Assembly: GCA_964406465.1 (NCBI GenBank)
Contig: CAYORT010000005.1
Coordinates: forward strand, 1 to 64,000
Direction: 5' to 3'
Source of the DNA: JAHEZL01 sp964406465
GTDB taxonomy: Bacteria > Bacteroidota > Bacteroidia > Flavobacteriales_C > GCA-002722245
DNA length: 64,000 nt
In this document: in pieces, positions 24,134 to 32,480 of the stretch
Numbering within the stretch: position 1 is the first letter of the stretch
Layout of the letters: each line of letters opens with the position of its first letter
Program-made: the position numbers and the translations under genes
Notes under the pieces: model-generated
What the model saw: only the letters and a program-made list of their open reading frames with translations
Told to the model about the DNA's origin: nothing
The model's database searches: none

Positions 24134-24967
24134 CTAGTCGGCCAATGAATATCTTCTGAAGGCTGTTACCGTTAAGTCTTTGTTTACTGACTTTAAGTAT
24201 TGAGCTACAGTGATTTTTCCGTCTTTAATGAAATCTTGGTTCAATAAAGTGCTATCTTTGAAGAAACGAGTCAATTTACCTTGAGCGATTTTGTCAATCA
24301 TATCTTCAGGTTTACCTTCTTGTCTCAATAAATCTTTAGCAATTTCAATTTCTTTCTCGATAACAGATTGAGGACAATCAGCTTTATCAATAGAAACAGG
24401 ATTCATTGCTGCAATTTGCATAGCAACGTTTTTAACTACTTCAACATCTGTAGCAGTATTTACAGCTAAGATAGCAGCAGTTCTGTTTCCTGGGTGGTTG
24501 TATGCGTAAACTTGCTCACCAGTGATTGCTTCAAAACAGCAGATCTCTAATTTCTCACCAATAACACCAGTTTGTTCAGTTACTTTCTCACCAATTGTGA
24601 TATCATCAAATTTCAAAGCTTTAACTTCTTCTACTGTTTGAGCATTGTTAGCCAAAGCCAATTCAGCAAATCTTTCTACCAATTTACCAAAACTCTCGTT
24701 TTTAGCAACGAAGTCAGTCTCACAGTTCAAAGAGATAATAAAAGCTCTTTTGTTGTCGGCACTTGTTTTAGCCAATACAAAACCTTCAGTAGTTTCTCTG
24801 TCGGCACGTTTGTTAGCTAATTTTTGTCCTTGTTTTCTAAGTACATCAATTGCTACTTCAAAATTTCCTTCTGCTTCAGCCAAAGCTTTTTTGCAATCCA
24901 TCATTCCCGCACCAGTTTGAGCGCGTAATTTCATTACATCTTTAGCATTTATTTCCATTGTTGCCAT
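24134..24967 (-). CDS. tsf: Elongation factor Ts
   Basis: 277 residues. It exchanges nucleotide on EF-Tu. The N-terminal UBA-like helix (INAKDVMKLRAQTGAGMMDCKKAL), CETDFVAKNE, and a C-terminal VAQYLKS segment match. ATG 24967 (MATMEIN) is chosen; an upstream in-frame Met would overlap the rpsB end. The gene follows rpsB by 16 bases, the universal arrangement. Confidence 0.96.
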   Translation of the reverse strand: MATMEINAKDVMKLRAQTGAGMMDCKKALAEAEGNFEVAIDVLRKQGQKLANKRADRETTEGFVLAKTSADNKRAFIISLNCETDFVAKNESFGKLVERFAELALANNAQTVEEVKALKFDDITIGEKVTEQTGVIGEKLEICCFEAITGEQVYAYNHPGNRTAAILAVNTATDVEVVKNVAMQIAAMNPVSIDKADCPQSVIEKEIEIAKDLLRQEGKPEDMIDKIAQGKLTRFFKDSTLLNQDFIKDGKITVAQYLKSVNKDLTVTAFRRYSLAD

Positions 24968-24983
24968 TGTTATAATCTTTTTA

Positions 24984-25760
24984 TTATTCTTCGCCAGCGA
25001 TTTCTTCAGTAGCTTTTTTTGCTTCAACTACTTCTTCTTTCTCCTCTTCGTCTTTCTTAGTTCCTTTCAATGCTTTTCTTTCTTCTAAACCTTCTGCAAT
25101 TGCATCGCAAACTACTCTTAAGATTAAGTCTACAGATTTAGAGCTGTCATCATTTGCTGGAATAGCGAAATCAACTTTGTTTGGATCAGAGTTAGTATCA
25201 ACAATTCCGTAAGTTGGGATGTTCAACTTGTGAGCCTCTTGAACAGAGATGTTTTCTTTGTGGATATCGATGATGAACAAAGCACCTGGCAAACGGCTAA
25301 GATCAGAGATTGAACCTAAGTTACGATCCAATTTCTCTCTCATACGCATGATGCTTAATCTTTCTTTTTTCGACATGTTATCAAAAGTACCATCAGTAGC
25401 CATTTTATCGATAGTTCCCATTTTCTTAACCGCTTTACGGATAGTAGAAAAGTTGGTCAACATACCTCCAGGCCATCTTTCAGTAACGTAAGGCATATTG
25501 ATAGCCTTTACTCTTTCTGCAACGATTTCCTTAGCTTGTTTTTTAGTAGCTACGAAAAGTATTTTTTTACCTGATTTAGCAACTTGTTTCAAAGCTGCAG
25601 CAGCTTCGTCTAATTTGCCAATAGTTTTATTAAGGTCGATGATGTGGATACCATTTTTCTCCATGAAAATGTAAGGAGCCATGTTTGGATTCCACTTTCT
25701 TGTCAAATGCCCGAAGTGTACTCCTGCATCCATTAACTCTTTGTAAGTTGCCTTAGCCAT
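24984..25760 (-). CDS. rpsB: 30S ribosomal protein S2
   Basis: 258 residues. The S2 signatures HFGHLTRKWNPNM (near 17-29), GIHIIDLNKT and PGALFIIDIHKE are clear. A Lys/Glu-rich C-terminal tail of about 30 residues is typical of Bacteroidota S2. It is the third gene of the rplM-rpsI-rpsB-tsf operon, 30 bases after rpsI. Confidence 0.97.
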   Translation of the reverse strand: MAKATYKELMDAGVHFGHLTRKWNPNMAPYIFMEKNGIHIIDLNKTIGKLDEAAAALKQVAKSGKKILFVATKKQAKEIVAERVKAINMPYVTERWPGGMLTNFSTIRKAVKKMGTIDKMATDGTFDNMSKKERLSIMRMREKLDRNLGSISDLSRLPGALFIIDIHKENISVQEAHKLNIPTYGIVDTNSDPNKVDFAIPANDDSSKSVDLILRVVCDAIAEGLEERKALKGTKKDEEEKEEVVEAKKATEEIAGEE

Positions 25761-25790
25761 CTAATCAGTTTTATAAATTGAATAATAATA

Positions 25791-26177
25791 TTAACGTTTA
25801 GAGAATTGGAATCTCTTTCTTGCTTTCTTTTGACCTGGTTTCTTTCTCTCAACCTCTCTTTGGTCTCTAGTGAAAAGTCCCTCTTTTTTCAAAGGAGCTC
25901 TTAACTCAGCATTGTATTTTTCTAATGCTCTAGCAATACCCATACGAGTAGCTTCAACCTGACCAGTGATTCCGCCACCTGTTACAGTAACATCAATATC
26001 AAGTTTACCTTCTAAATCAGCAATTTTAATAGCTTGATTTAATTTGAATTGAAGAATAGTTGTAGGAAAATATTCGTTTGCTTCTCTTTCGTTAACGGTA
26101 ATTGTTCCGTTTCCTTCTTTCAAGTAAATCCTAGCTACAGAGGACTTTCTTCTACCAACAGTGTTGATTACTTCCAT
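25791..26177 (-). CDS. rpsI: 30S ribosomal protein S9
   Basis: 128 residues. GRRKSSVARIYL at the N-terminus, GGGITGQVEATRMGIARAL in the middle and the basic end KKARKRFQFSKR reaching the ribosomal P site. Five bases after rplM. Confidence 0.97.
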   Translation of the reverse strand: MEVINTVGRRKSSVARIYLKEGNGTITVNEREANEYFPTTILQFKLNQAIKIADLEGKLDIDVTVTGGGITGQVEATRMGIARALEKYNAELRAPLKKEGLFTRDQREVERKKPGQKKARKRFQFSKR

Positions 26178-26182
26178 TTCGA

Positions 26183-26638
26183 TTATTTAATTTCGTTGAT
26201 GTTCAATTCTTTCGGTTGTTGCGCTTCATGCTTGTGTGCTGCACCTGCATATACATGTAGGTTTGTAAACAAAGCATTTCCTAATCTTGTTTTAGGAAGC
26301 ATTCCTTTAACTGCTTTTTCCACCAATGCGGTTGGTTTTTTAGCATGAACTTCTTTCGCAGAAAGAATTCTTTGTCCGCCTGGATATCCAGTGTAACGGA
26401 TATAGTCTTTAGCATCCCATTTTGCTCCGGTAAGCTCAATTTTATCTGCATTGATCACAATTACGTTGTCTCCACAATCAAAATGAGGAGTGTAATTGGT
26501 TTTGTGTTTTCCACGAATCAAATTAGCTACTTTAGAAGCTAATCTTCCTAAGTGCTGTCCTTCAGCATTTACTACTACCCACTGCTTTCTAGCTGTGCTT
26601 TGGTTTGCCGATACTGTTCTGTAACTTAAAGTGTCCAC
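26183..26638 (-). CDS. rplM: 50S ribosomal protein L13
   Basis: 151 residues. It is an early 50S assembly protein. Motifs: KQWVVVNAEGQHLGRLAS, VIVINADKIELTG, KRMLPK-like VKGMLPKTRLGNAL, and LHVYAGAAHKHEAQQP. First gene of the operon; a matching promoter is found 50 bases upstream. Confidence 0.97.
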   Translation of the reverse strand: MDTLSYRTVSANQSTARKQWVVVNAEGQHLGRLASKVANLIRGKHKTNYTPHFDCGDNVIVINADKIELTGAKWDAKDYIRYTGYPGGQRILSAKEVHAKKPTALVEKAVKGMLPKTRLGNALFTNLHVYAGAAHKHEAQQPKELNINEIK

Positions 26639-26688
26639 TTGCTTAAATTTTAAATGGTTTCGTTCTTCTTAAAGGGAAAAACGGGCGA

Positions 26689-26719
26689 CAAAAATAGAAT
26701 TAATATTTATAACCCACAA
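26689..26719 (-). promoter_or_regulatory. Promoter of the rplM operon
   Basis: On the minus strand, TTG (26719-26717), 20 bases, TATTTTTG (26696-26689), then TCGCCCG. Same pattern and same following bases as the tRNA-Leu promoter. Confidence 0.7.
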
Positions 26720-26839
26720 ATTATCAACATCTTTTTTTTAATAGTAGCCGAAAACTTTATGTTTTGTGAGGGAACTTGAATGTTTTTGTAGGAAATCCCT
26801 TTTGTCTTTTTACTTTTACCTCATCACTTACCTTATTAT

Positions 26840-28384
26840 ATGAGTAAAGAAAAATTTCAATTACTAAAAGATAAGAACCTTCTGGCCGAAGAAGGTGGAG
26901 GTAGAAAGCGCATTGATGCTCAACATCAGAAAGGCAAACTTACAGCGCGAGAAAGAATTGATTTACTGCTAGATAAAGGAACATTTCAAGAGATTGGAAA
27001 ATTTGTTCAACATCGATCTACTGATTTCGGCCTAGAGGAACAAAAGATGCTAGGAGATGGGGTGGTGACCGGTTATGGTTTGGTAAATGGGCGATTGGTG
27101 TATTTGTTTTCTCAAGATTTTACCGTGATGGGCGGTTCTTTAGGAGAGGCATACGCCTCCAAGATTTGTAAAATTATGGATTTAGCGATGCAAAATGGCG
27201 CTCCCGTAATTGGTTTAAATGATTCAGGAGGAGCCCGAATTCAAGAAGGGGTAGTCTCATTGGCTGGATACGCTGATATTTTCTATAGAAATACTTTGGC
27301 TTCAGGAGTAATTCCGCAATTGTCTCTCATCATGGGGCCTTGCGCTGGCGGTGCAGTATATTCGCCTGCATTAACTGATTTTATAACCATGGTTGAAGGC
27401 ACTTCATACATGTTTGTTACAGGCCCCAATGTAGTTAAAACCGTTACCAACGAGGAGGTTAGTTCAGAAGAATTAGGTGGCGCCGATGCTCATGCTTCAA
27501 AATCGGGGGTAACCCATTTCACAGCGACTACAGACTTGGAAGCGATAGAATTATTGAAGAAGCAATTGTCATACATACCACAGAATTGTGAAGAAAAAGC
27601 TCCGGCATTAGGGTATGATTTAGGTAATGAAAAGCGAAATAAGCTAGATACTGTTATTCCAAATAATAATTTACAGCCTTACGACATGAAATCGGTAATT
27701 ACAGAAATTACCGATACAGATAGTTTCATGGAGGTACACAAGGATTTTGCTCAAAATATTATAGTTGGCTTTGCTCGTTTGGCGGGTAAGTCTGTTGGAA
27801 TTGTTGCCAATAACCCTCAACATTTGGCTGGAGTGCTAGATATCAATTCATCTACTAAAGCTGGAAGATTCGTACGTTTCTGCGATTCATTTAATATTCC
27901 TTTGGTTGTTTTGGTAGATGTGCCTGGTTTTCTTCCTGGTACTGACCAGGAGTGGAATGGAATCATTACCAATGGAGCCAAATTGCTGTATGCTTTTAGT
28001 GAAGCTACAGTGCCTCGAATTACAGTTATTACTAGAAAGGCATATGGCGGTGCGTATGATGTGATGAATTCAAAACACATTGGTGCCGATATGAATTTTG
28101 CATGGCCCTCAGCTGAAATTGCAGTGATGGGAGCAAAAGGCGCTGCAGAGATTATTTTCAAAAAAGATATCCTGGAAGCGAAAGAGCAAGATGCGATGTG
28201 GAAAGAGAAGGAGGCCGAATACAATGATAAATTCGCTAATCCATATATTGCAGCCGAGCGTGGTTATATTGATGAGGTAATCATGCCTTCAGAAACGCGA
28301 GAAAAGCTTATCATTGCAATGGAAATGCTTAAAAATAAAGTAGCAAAATTACCAAAGAAAAAACACGGAAATATCCCTTTATAA
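26840..28384 (+). CDS. Acyl-CoA carboxylase, carboxyltransferase (beta) subunit
   Basis: 514 residues, of the propionyl/methylmalonyl-CoA carboxyltransferase family (PccB/MmdA type). Two crotonase-like halves carry the oxyanion-hole glycines: SGGARIQEGV in the N-terminal half (acyl-CoA side) and VPGFLPG...GGAYDVMNSKHIGAD in the C-terminal half (biotin side). It transfers CO2 from carboxybiotin to propionyl- or acetyl-CoA. No biotin carboxylase or carrier gene lies beside it; those partners must be elsewhere. purD starts two bases after its stop, so the two are co-transcribed. Confidence 0.92.
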   Translation: MSKEKFQLLKDKNLLAEEGGGRKRIDAQHQKGKLTARERIDLLLDKGTFQEIGKFVQHRSTDFGLEEQKMLGDGVVTGYGLVNGRLVYLFSQDFTVMGGSLGEAYASKICKIMDLAMQNGAPVIGLNDSGGARIQEGVVSLAGYADIFYRNTLASGVIPQLSLIMGPCAGGAVYSPALTDFITMVEGTSYMFVTGPNVVKTVTNEEVSSEELGGADAHASKSGVTHFTATTDLEAIELLKKQLSYIPQNCEEKAPALGYDLGNEKRNKLDTVIPNNNLQPYDMKSVITEITDTDSFMEVHKDFAQNIIVGFARLAGKSVGIVANNPQHLAGVLDINSSTKAGRFVRFCDSFNIPLVVLVDVPGFLPGTDQEWNGIITNGAKLLYAFSEATVPRITVITRKAYGGAYDVMNSKHIGADMNFAWPSAEIAVMGAKGAAEIIFKKDILEAKEQDAMWKEKEAEYNDKFANPYIAAERGYIDEVIMPSETREKLIIAMEMLKNKVAKLPKKKHGNIPL

Positions 28385-28385
28385 T

Positions 28386-29660
28386 ATGAATGTATTGATT
28401 TTAGGTTCAGGTGGTCGTGAACACGCCTTTAGTTGGAAAGTAGCGCAAAGCAAAAAGTTAAACAAATTGTTTATTGCTCCCGGAAATGCAGGAACAGCAC
28501 AAGTGGGAATTAATGTTCCAATTGCTGCCGATGATTTTGCATCTATTAAGGAATTGGTATTAAAGGAAGAAATATCGATGGTTATTGTAGGCCCAGAGGA
28601 TCCTTTGGTTAAAGGTGTACATGATTTCTTTTTAGCTGATTCTCAACTCAAAAGTATACCCGTAATTGGGCCCAAGAAAGATGGTGCTCAATTAGAGGGC
28701 AGTAAAGAGTTTTCAAAGAAATTCATGATCAAGCACGGAATTCCAACAGCAGCTTATGCTAGCTTCACAAAAGATCAACTGGCAGAAGGATTGAAATACC
28801 TCGAAACTCAAAAGCCTCCATTTGTTCTTAAGGCAGATGGCTTGGCTGCAGGTAAAGGCGTTGTTATTCTTAATGACGTAAGAGAAGCGCAAAAAGAGTT
28901 AACAGAAATGTTGGCAAATGCAAAATTCGGACAAGCTAGTAGCAAAGTAGTGATCGAACAATTTTTGAAAGGTATCGAGCTTTCTGTTTTTGTTCTAACA
29001 GATGGAAATGGTTATGTGATATTGCCTGAAGCAAAGGATTATAAGAGAATAGGTGAGGGGGATACAGGATTAAATACAGGGGGTATGGGCGCAATTTCAC
29101 CAGTTCCTTTTGCGAAAGGTGATTTCTTAAAAAAAGTAGAAGAAAGGGTCGTTAAACCAACCATCGCTGGATTGAAAAAAGAGGGAATCGATTATAAAGG
29201 CTTTATTTTTATTGGCTTAATGAATGACGGCGGAGATCCATACGTGATCGAATACAATGTGCGCATGGGCGACCCCGAGACCGAAGTGGTTATGCCTCGA
29301 ATTAAAAGTGATATTCTTGAGTTATTTGAAGCAGTTGGTAATGGTACTTTAAAGGATAAATCAATAGAGCTAGATGAGCGCACCTGTGTAACCGTGATGC
29401 TTGTGGCAGGGGGATATCCTGGCGATTATGAGAAAGGAAAAGTAATGACTGGATTTGAATCTTGTAATGGGAGCTTGCTATTTCATGCGGGTACCAAAGT
29501 GGCAGAAGGGAATATCGTTACAAATGGCGGCAGGGTTCTGGCTGTATCTACTATAGCATTAACTATGGACGAGGCTTTGGCTACAAGTTTTAGCAATGCT
29601 GCTAAAATTTCATTTGATGGTAAATACTATAGAAGAGATATCGGCTTTGACTTGAAATAG
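28386..29660 (+). CDS. purD: Phosphoribosylamine-glycine ligase
   Basis: 424 residues, ATP-grasp fold. It joins glycine to phosphoribosylamine in purine synthesis. Signature segments: ILGSGGREHA (4-13), VGPEDPLVKGV, PFVLKADGLAAGKGV (ATP lid), and YNVRMGDPETEVV (metal site). Two bases after the carboxyltransferase stop, and followed by a strong terminator. Confidence 0.96.
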   Translation: MNVLILGSGGREHAFSWKVAQSKKLNKLFIAPGNAGTAQVGINVPIAADDFASIKELVLKEEISMVIVGPEDPLVKGVHDFFLADSQLKSIPVIGPKKDGAQLEGSKEFSKKFMIKHGIPTAAYASFTKDQLAEGLKYLETQKPPFVLKADGLAAGKGVVILNDVREAQKELTEMLANAKFGQASSKVVIEQFLKGIELSVFVLTDGNGYVILPEAKDYKRIGEGDTGLNTGGMGAISPVPFAKGDFLKKVEERVVKPTIAGLKKEGIDYKGFIFIGLMNDGGDPYVIEYNVRMGDPETEVVMPRIKSDILELFEAVGNGTLKDKSIELDERTCVTVMLVAGGYPGDYEKGKVMTGFESCNGSLLFHAGTKVAEGNIVTNGGRVLAVSTIALTMDEALATSFSNAAKISFDGKYYRRDIGFDLK

Positions 29661-29678
29661 AAGAAAGGAGCAAAATAA

Positions 29679-29709
29679 AAAAGCCTCAAGAATTTTCTTG
29701 AGGCTTTAT
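29679..29709. terminator. Bidirectional intrinsic terminator
   Basis: Stem AAGCCTCAAGAA / TTCTTGAGGCTT at 29681-29692 and 29695-29706 with a tiny loop, between purD and the convergent small gene at 29726. Confidence 0.85.
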
Positions 29710-29725
29710 TTATATTTGTTGAATG

Positions 29726-29893
29726 CTATTTGTCGCTTTTAGGCTCTTTTGCCAATACTCCAGTCCAGTACAAAAATAAAGCACCAATGGTCAAACTAAA
29801 GAACCAAGTTGCTCCATTACCAATTACAGGAAGGATTTCAAAGGTTGCGTAGAAAAAATCTTGAAGTGATGCGAAGAATGAATTTAAACTCAT
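29726..29893 (-). CDS. Small membrane protein (DUF6341-like)
   Basis: 55 residues, found by reading the minus strand: ATG at 29893, TAG at 29726. It begins MSLNSFFASLQDFFYAT, has one hydrophobic segment (WFFSLTIGALFLYW) and a charged end (KEPKSDK). Length, an aromatic-rich N-terminus and the YW motif resemble the small DUF6341-type proteins that in flavobacteria lie beside a DUF6427 gene near purD. Here the DUF6427-like gene is divergent and 83 bases away, so the same neighbourhood seems kept. Function unknown. Confidence 0.7.
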   Translation of the reverse strand: MSLNSFFASLQDFFYATFEILPVIGNGATWFFSLTIGALFLYWTGVLAKEPKSDK

Positions 29894-29976
29894 AATTGTA
29901 ATTTTATTGGGTAAAGATAGAAATTCTATCGAAAAGTGAAAAGGTAAAATTCAAAAGTTTTACCTTATTTTGCAAC

Positions 29977-30921
29977 ATGTTTCTCAATGCGCTAAAAAAC
30001 AACGACTTTATTTCATACTTCTTATATCTTCTCCTTGCCGTTGGTTTTGCCATTTCTATTTTTCAAGCCGAAGTATTTGTCAATCCGTATTCGTTTGTAG
30101 CAATACCAGAAATTCTTCTACAAAGCACTTTTCTATATCGATCTGTTTTTTTTGTGTTGTGGATTATTACTGTGTTTTGGATTAATAGATTGATGGTAAA
30201 GTATAAGATTGTAGAAATGAAGGGCGGACTAACTATTTTTCTTTACCTAATGTTAAGTTTTGCCTTTTGGAATAAGGCAATTAGTATTGATATTTTGTTG
30301 TCTATATTGTTTTTGTTTTTTTTATTGGAGCAATTGATGATAGTGTATCAAAACCAAAGCAGACTGCACTTATCAATGAATTTAGGTTTGCTTTTTGGAT
30401 GTGCTGCCTTTTTTTATTTCCCTTTAATTTTAATTGCGCCATGGGTAATATTTTCATTGAGTGAATATAAAACATTGAAATGGCGAGATTTTGTATACAT
30501 ACTATTGGGTTTGGCAATTCCATTTTACTTTTATTCACTTTGGCAATTTTTTTCAGATGGGGTGAATATCCTTTTTACTCAAAATTTAATTTCTTTTAGA
30601 ATTCCACATCAGCTTCTATTGGTTTTTAAAAGCCTAAATATTTCCTTGTTGACTTTAGTTTTATTATTGATAGTTGTTTTCAATTCCTATGCAAAGAAGC
30701 GCACCCAAACGCTAAAGAATAGAATTTTTCATGTGGTAATCTTGTGGCTTTTTGTTGGAAATACCATTCTTGTTTTTTTTGGCAGTTCTTCTGTACAGGA
30801 GTTATCTTTTTTTCTATTTCCTCTCACATTTTTGGGTGCCGTTTACTTTGACGCTTTTAGCAGAAAATGGTTTTTTGATATTTTAGTGATTATCTACTTT
30901 GCTGTTTATTTTTTTTATTAG
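29977..30921 (+). CDS. Polytopic membrane protein (DUF6427-like)
   Basis: 314 residues with about nine or ten hydrophobic segments spread over the whole length, strongly Phe/Leu-rich. The N-terminus MFLNALKNNDFISYFLYLL and the segment YKTLKWRDFVYILLGLAIP fit the Bacteroidota DUF6427 family. No catalytic motif is seen. Position next to the small membrane gene and purD agrees with conserved gene order. A role in envelope or transport cannot be assigned. Confidence 0.75.
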   Translation: MFLNALKNNDFISYFLYLLLAVGFAISIFQAEVFVNPYSFVAIPEILLQSTFLYRSVFFVLWIITVFWINRLMVKYKIVEMKGGLTIFLYLMLSFAFWNKAISIDILLSILFLFFLLEQLMIVYQNQSRLHLSMNLGLLFGCAAFFYFPLILIAPWVIFSLSEYKTLKWRDFVYILLGLAIPFYFYSLWQFFSDGVNILFTQNLISFRIPHQLLLVFKSLNISLLTLVLLLIVVFNSYAKKRTQTLKNRIFHVVILWLFVGNTILVFFGSSSVQELSFFLFPLTFLGAVYFDAFSRKWFFDILVIIYFAVYFFY

Positions 30922-31065
30922 CGCTGGCAGAAAGCAAATGTCGAATGAGTTTACTGCTCACCTTTTAATTTGCTTAAAGTAAAGAATGTATTTTTATAAA
31001 GTAGTCTTAACTAAAAGGTGCATTTCACTTTGCAACTCAACAGCCAAAATAAACGCTTCGTATTT

Positions 31066-31785
31066 TTAATCGTTGTCTTTCATTTCTTCTTTGCCTATTT
31101 GACTATATTCTTTTCTTGACAATTCAATGTAATAACCTATTTGTAAAAATTTTTTACCTGTTTCATCATTAATTTTGTAATCGAATTGATTAAGGTAACC
31201 CAATTGAATTGAATTGTTCTTCGAAATTTTGTACGTGAGCGCAAGTTGCAATCTATTGCGCTCAAAATAGGGTTCGTTGTTAGTAAAGAATAATTCATTG
31301 CTAGCGCTAATTTGAAATGGTCTATATCCATTTTTATCTTGTCCAAAGGCATATAAGGCTGCTATTCTGTATCGAAATCGGTTTTTATATCCATTACTAG
31401 TAAACCTAATTTCGGCGCGGTAGCGTTGTTCTATTTTTATTTTGCCCAATGATTGTGATAAAACAATTTGCGGCCACAATCTAAATTCGTCATTGTTTTT
31501 AGGTGTTACAAATGTTCCCCCTTCTCTATATGTTTGATAGCTACCAGCACCCAAAGTATAATTCACGTTGTTTGCTGCTTTATAGCTAATTCCTCCCTTG
31601 TATTCGTAGTAATGAAAATGGTCGTAAAATTTTAATGAACGCAATTGCCCCTCAATAAAAGCACTCCAGTGCGCATTAAAACTGTATTTGACATTAATTA
31701 TATTCCAGCTTCCTAAATTGCTGTTCTGCGATTTGAGAGATTTAACGCAACTAATAATAATTATAATTAAGCACAGATTTTTCAC
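31066..31785 (-). CDS. DUF2490 outer-membrane barrel protein
   Basis: 239 residues with a signal peptide (about 1-19) and alternating beta strands (RSLKFYDHFHYYEYKGGISY, then repeated amphipathic strands ending IGYYIELSR). The tail is charged. DUF2490 proteins are predicted eight-stranded or larger outer-membrane barrels of unknown function, with the central W/E/R pattern seen here (IEQRYRAEIRF). It is translationally coupled with the upstream MscS-like gene (four-base overlap). Confidence 0.8.
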   Translation of the reverse strand: MKNLCLIIIIISCVKSLKSQNSNLGSWNIINVKYSFNAHWSAFIEGQLRSLKFYDHFHYYEYKGGISYKAANNVNYTLGAGSYQTYREGGTFVTPKNNDEFRLWPQIVLSQSLGKIKIEQRYRAEIRFTSNGYKNRFRYRIAALYAFGQDKNGYRPFQISASNELFFTNNEPYFERNRLQLALTYKISKNNSIQLGYLNQFDYKINDETGKKFLQIGYYIELSRKEYSQIGKEEMKDND

Positions 31786-32288
31786 TGATTTTCTTTTAAG
31801 GTTATTGAAATGGGTTTCTCTATCAATAGAGAATTAGGTACAGTAATCACTTCTCCACTTTTCGTTTTTAGATGTACAAAAAAGTAAGTTAACTCAATGA
31901 TTTCACCTTCAAAGGGACAATCTTTATCTAAAACTTTAATATTATCTCCAAGATTAAGCGGATGATTGAAAAAAAGTAAGATGCTAGAAGTGATGTTTGA
32001 AAGCAAAGACCATTTGGCAAAGAATGCTATGCCTAACGCTGTTAATATTGTGCTTGCGAAGACAGCAATTTCATTTTGTTTTAGGCCCCAAATTCCAGCC
32101 ACAATTATTGCTAGAGCAATAGTAGTAAACAAATGGACAGCCTTAATAATAATTTTTCTTCTTGCTCTATGTAATGGCGCTTTTTTTAGAGCATTGTTGA
32201 TGACTGTTTTTGTAGTAAAGTAAGCTATGATGTACAACGCAAGTACAATGGATGTTTCTACAATTTGAATTTTATGTTCGTTCATCAT
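31782..32288 (-). CDS. Small MscS-family mechanosensitive channel
   Basis: 168 residues. I chose the tandem ATGs at 32288/32285; the longer reading from 32417 adds an unrelated basic stretch. Transmembrane segments lie near 9-27 and 49-67, followed by the pore-lining TM3 (FASTILTALGIAFFAKWSLLSNITSSILLFF), split here into ILTALGIAFFAKW and LSNITSSILLFF, and the beta-domain start NHPLNLGDNIKV ... VITVPNSLLIEKPI. The C-terminal alpha/beta vestibule is missing, so this is a minimal MscS. It would relieve osmotic pressure at the inner membrane. Confidence 0.8.
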   Translation of the reverse strand: MMNEHKIQIVETSIVLALYIIAYFTTKTVINNALKKAPLHRARRKIIIKAVHLFTTIALAIIVAGIWGLKQNEIAVFASTILTALGIAFFAKWSLLSNITSSILLFFNHPLNLGDNIKVLDKDCPFEGEIIELTYFFVHLKTKSGEVITVPNSLLIEKPISITLKENQ

Positions 32289-32428
32289 GATTGATTGTAT
32301 TACTATCAATGAAGATAGTAAAATATATTTTTGTTTAGTTAAGTAGCTTAATAAATTTATTAGATGATGGATTAGTATTTTCCTATTTATATTTCGGTTT
32401 AAATTAGGCGCAAGCAAAATCTTAAAAC

Positions 32429-32463
32429 AAAAAAGGCTTTCGTTTTAACGAAAGCCTTTTTTG
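32429..32463 (-). terminator. Terminator of the beta-oxidation run
   Basis: Stem AAAAGGCTTTCGTT / AACGAAAGCCTTTT with T-run, just past the stop of the acyl-CoA dehydrogenase at 32481. Confidence 0.85.
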
Positions 32464-32480
32464 TTGAATTATTACCTAAT

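Noticed and set aside
32289..32417. N-terminal extension of the MscS-like channel
   Set aside because: The added residues are basic and unlike the family; tandem ATGs at 32288/32285 give a normal start.
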